Below are positions 51,301-54,130 of a stretch of DNA of 54,130 nucleotides, in pieces. The notes under the pieces were generated by a model. The model was not told the DNA's origin. It searched no databases and saw only the letters and a list, made by a program, of their open reading frames with translations. The position numbers were made by a program, and so were the translations under genes. The stretch's first letter is position 1, and each line of letters begins with the position of its first letter. Source of the DNA: Stramenopiles sp. TOSAG23-2 (lineage: Eukaryota > Sar); the NCBI GenBank assembly GCA_900128395.1, contig LT649261.1, forward strand, positions 1-54,130. Direction: 5' to 3'.

Positions 51301-52397
51301 TCACCAATTATTTAAACTTGCTCGTTTTACATTATTCTTCTCATTTACATTTTTTTTTCGATTTCCATATACTTCATTTAATATTTCCTTTACATCATCA
51401 TCCTTGTCTTTCTGTTCAATTTCTTTTACACCTTCTTCTACTTTAAAATGGTTCTTTGCTGCTTTAAAAAATGCATCAACCACTTCTTGACTTTCTTCTT
51501 CCGCATCAATATCTGGATTTTCAAAATATCTTGTACCAAGGCCTGCGATTTCCCCACCAATTCGAACTAAAGGAATTCCATTTTGTTTTCGCCATGTATT
51601 GGAATCACGTAAACTATATGAACAACCACAATATTCTTGTTTATAGAATTTTTCCTCAGCTGATATTTCATATTTACGTTTAGTGAATGTATCTGTTTTC
51701 CATTGCCGTATCCAAAATTTAGGGACTTTCGTATTATCAATATTGCCCTTTATCGATAACATTAATAAATCTTTTGCTACTTTTAACCCAGCCCCATCAA
51801 CTTATTTGTTGTTGTGAAACCATCAAACCCATGTTTCAAAGCATAGTGTGCTGTTACTTCCATTCTCATATCAAAACATGCAACACACCTTGTACCAAGG
51901 CGCTCTGGGTCATTTTCTAAGCCCCGCATTCTTTCAAACCAGCTGCGTGCATCATAATCACAATCAATAAATGGCCGATTATATTTTCTAGCATATCGTT
52001 TATTTTCTTCTTTACGTATTTCATATTCTTTTTTTGGGTGTATATTTGGATTATAAAAGAAAATAGTAACATCATATTTTTCTTTTAACATTTGTTCAAA
52101 CATCGCACCACTACAAGGAGCGCAACATGAATGCAATAAAATTTTTGCATTCAAAGGTGGTGGATTATCACTATCATAAAAATGAGATGCTTGTGGCGAT
52201 GATTTAATTTTTTCAATTGTTACATTATTATCATAATTCTTTTCATCATATTTAATTTCCAATGCTGTACCTTTTGAAATTGGCTTTGCTTTGTTTCTAT
52301 TTTCTGGCATATCTACAGCTTTAAATTTTACAGCCACATCGTTGGCGTTTTCCTCCTTTCCATTCTTATTGTTATTATTAGATGCGCTATTTCCCAT
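51301..52397 (-). CDS. queH: Epoxyqueuosine reductase QueH, interrupted by a frameshift
   Basis: QueH reduces epoxyqueuosine to queuosine in tRNA, the last step of de novo queuosine synthesis, a bacterial pathway. The first part (52397 to ~51790) has an ~80-residue Asn-rich leader, then [30 protein letters not shown], the second Cys pair [10 protein letters not shown] and [10 protein letters not shown]. The second part (to 51301) has [20 protein letters not shown] then [17 protein letters not shown] and a charged tail. All metal- and redox-site cysteines expected for QueH are therefore present. Between the parts, near 51780-51800, the frame stops and resumes in the -1 frame; about ten residues of the usual sequence also seem to be missing there. 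The N-terminus MGNSAS fits an N-myristoylation site. An unspliced small intron, an assembly error or a decaying gene are all possible. Confidence 0.8.
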
Positions 52398-52611
52398 GGT
52401 ATAGAAGATTACTGAATTATCAACAAGATAGTGAGAATGTCTTGCATATGTATTATGTAATTTGTATTACAGAAATAATTTATTTTATTTTATAAATTAA
52501 AATACAGGGTAATAATAATTTATGAGGAGCGGCGCGGCGAGTTGTTTTTGGTTCAAAAAAATAAAAACAAATATACTCATGTATACAAACACATATACTC
52601 CCAACATCTCA

Positions 52612-53865
52612 TCATCTTTTACTAACTTTTGCTTTACCACGATCATCTTGAACGACAACATAACAGGATTTGTTTCTTTTGCCATTTGCTAATATCTTAT
52701 CACGAACTTCTTTGGAAAATGAATTGCCTTGTAAATCAAATCCACGTAATTTATATAATGGTAAATTTTCAGCAATTTCAAATCCACCTTTATCACCTAC
52801 ATTTGCGCCAGAAATCGATAAAGTTACCAATGAACATTTGTCATGAATTAAACCTTTCGCGATAGCTATTGCACCATCATCCGATACTTTTGTTCCACTT
52901 AGGAACAATTCAGATAATATATGCAACAAATTATTATTTACAATTGATATTACTCCATCATTGGATATAAGACGATTTCCAGACAAGGACAAAATGGTTA
53001 ATGAAGAAAATATTTTTGATGATGTTGAAAATGCTTCAGCAAATTTTATTATTGAAATATTTGATAAACCATTTCGATCAAGATATAACGATTTTAAAGA
53101 TGAAGGTAAAGCATTTTTTGTTTCCTTTAATTTATTTGCTAAGATAGACAATCCTTTATCACCAATTGAATTATCAGATAATTTTAGTTTTTCCAATTGG
53201 CATAAAATAGTGGCGGTACTACTACTAGTAGTAGAAGATATTATCAAACAATTACTAATTGTTGACATCGTTTTTTCTCCGAGTTTATTTTTTGATAAAT
53301 CTAACTCAACTAAGTTAAATGTTTTGGATGGTTGTATTGTACAAAATTTCCCAATTGTATTTGGCATTCTATCTTTAAAATTATGATTTGCAATAGACAG
53401 ACTTGTTATTTTTGGCGACGAGCTATTATTTTCGCTATTGTTGCTGTTAAATTCATCGGGAACTTCCCAAACACTTTCATGGGTGTTTCCATTGTAATAA
53501 TAGATTTGTCCATCATCATTTTCAATTTTTTGCCAAGGTTCACTTGCTTCAATAATATTCATAAGTTGATGTAATTCCAATAATTGTTTCTCTGAAAATT
53601 GATAAGGGACAATAACTTTGTGATATTTTTCTTGCACATTTTGCTTATGGTTCTTACGCATTTTTACGTAACTCATATCCAATACTTTTAATCGTTTTTT
53701 ATTTACTATTTCCATTGCTTCTTGATATATTTTTTTTACATTTTTGACATTGTTAAGTTCAATATTTTCTTCAGTATGATCATTAGTTTCTTCAATATTA
53801 TATTTCTTCTTGTTTCTATCGGATACCTTTTCTTTCCAATATCCACAAGATGCGCCCATCCCCAT
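52612..53865 (-). CDS. WW domain plus leucine-rich-repeat protein, likely lipid-anchored
   Basis: The 417-residue product begins MGMGASCGYW, which fits N-myristoylation (Gly2, Ser6) with a palmitoylatable Cys7. A WW domain follows at ~104-134 (EPWQKIENDDGQIYYYNGNT then a closing Trp-Pro pair in VWEVPDEF). Residues ~150-395 are ribonuclease-inhibitor-type leucine-rich repeats (LVELDLSKNKLGEKTMSTIS, LEKLKLSDNSIGDKGLSILA, LTILSLSGNRLISNDGV, LVTLSISGANVGDKGGFEIA). It should act as a membrane-tethered adaptor that binds proline motifs through WW and another protein through the LRR. The proline-rich proteins at 33.0 and 47.8 kb are possible ligands by composition only. It is transcribed towards the QueH gene with ~215 bases between. 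Confidence 0.8.
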   Translation of the reverse strand: MGMGASCGYWKEKVSDRNKKKYNIEETNDHTEENIELNNVKNVKKIYQEAMEIVNKKRLKVLDMSYVKMRKNHKQNVQEKYHKVIVPYQFSEKQLLELHQLMNIIEASEPWQKIENDDGQIYYYNGNTHESVWEVPDEFNSNNSENNSSSPKITSLSIANHNFKDRMPNTIGKFCTIQPSKTFNLVELDLSKNKLGEKTMSTISNCLIISSTTSSSTATILCQLEKLKLSDNSIGDKGLSILANKLKETKNALPSSLKSLYLDRNGLSNISIIKFAEAFSTSSKIFSSLTILSLSGNRLISNDGVISIVNNNLLHILSELFLSGTKVSDDGAIAIAKGLIHDKCSLVTLSISGANVGDKGGFEIAENLPLYKLRGFDLQGNSFSKEVRDKILANGKRNKSCYVVVQDDRGKAKVSKR

Positions 53866-54130
53866 GTTACTAGTCCGATATGGAGTAAATTAATATATCG
53901 ATATATAGATACACGTGCATATTGTTTTTCTTTGAAATGCAAAGAGAAGAAATGGTTTTGTAAAAAACAACTTTTACTTTTATACTATTATTCTGTATTA
54001 GTAATTGGAGTAATAGTAACTAGTTCTCCCTAATAAAAAAAAAAAGGCTGTGATGTCGTGATTTCGTGATTTCATTCGAGTGTTTTAATTTTAAATAGGA
54101 AATGTTTGATTTTTATACTTATTAGTATAC
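53866..54130. other. Upstream region of the WW-LRR gene, to window end
   Basis: 265 AT-rich bases with an A-run near 54036-54045 and a short TCGTGATTTCGTGATTTCAT direct repeat near 54056-54075. No gene is seen before the window ends. Confidence 0.4.

Overview
This is a 54 kb piece of an AT-rich nuclear genome from a flagellated eukaryotic microbe. The evidence for a eukaryote is: GT-AG introns in several genes, Asn- and Gln-rich low-complexity proteins, calmodulin-like and EF-hand proteins, a protein farnesyltransferase beta subunit, and the ciliary proteins DRC2 and WDR54. Stop codons are TAA, TAG and TGA, so the code looks standard. The best guess for lineage is a stramenopile (oomycete-like or a relative). 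This rests on multi-pass membrane proteins that carry leucine-rich repeats plus a Notch/LNR-like cysteine motif, ephrin-receptor-like (GCC2/GCC3) plus Calx-beta receptors, and WW-domain tails. It is a family-level inference and not proven.

Layout. 0-8 kb: end of a large Thr-rich membrane receptor with a cytoplasmic WW domain, a MORN-repeat protein, a fragment of a class C GPCR, and an LRR/LNR membrane protein split by one intron. 8-12 kb: repeat-rich DNA with two decayed gene fragments around a secreted Cys-rich protein. 11.8-33.4 kb: compact housekeeping and ciliary genes: GSTCD-like methyltransferase, farnesyltransferase beta, secreted EGF/beta-propeller protein, WDR54, DRC2, calmodulin-like protein, glutathione S-transferase, EF-hand repeat protein, B-box protein, MORN protein, GT8 glycosyltransferase and a nuclear-looking Tudor-like protein. 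33.4-44.5 kb: a dynamic segment with a duplicated LIM-like exon, a 1600-residue receptor gene whose introns hold a 3.5 kb tandem array, and a MITE-like inverted-repeat element. 44.7-54.1 kb: a multi-pass membrane protein, a long basic low-complexity protein, an epoxyqueuosine reductase (QueH) gene interrupted by a frameshift, and a WW-LRR protein.

Four introns could be placed precisely (104, 113, 104 and 142 nt). All have GTAAGT donors and a CTAAC branch-like element, two of them within the last ~50 nt and two farther upstream. Against that background the most striking object is the array at 35.03-38.52 kb. It has 21 copies of a ~150-165 bp unit, each with its own GTAAGT donor, CTAAC branch-like motif and TATAG acceptor. 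Successive units are separated by exactly three bases whose first position is hypervariable. The array lies in the two introns of a beta-helix receptor gene and looks like a chain of complete introns separated by 3-nt potential microexons or recursive splice points.

Several genes probably act together in the flagellum: DRC2, WDR54, and less certainly the MORN, EF-hand and calmodulin-like proteins. Others look like cell-surface sensing (two related receptors, the LRR/LNR protein, the GPCR remnant) or secreted proteins. Nothing groups them into an operon; each has its own intergenic region.
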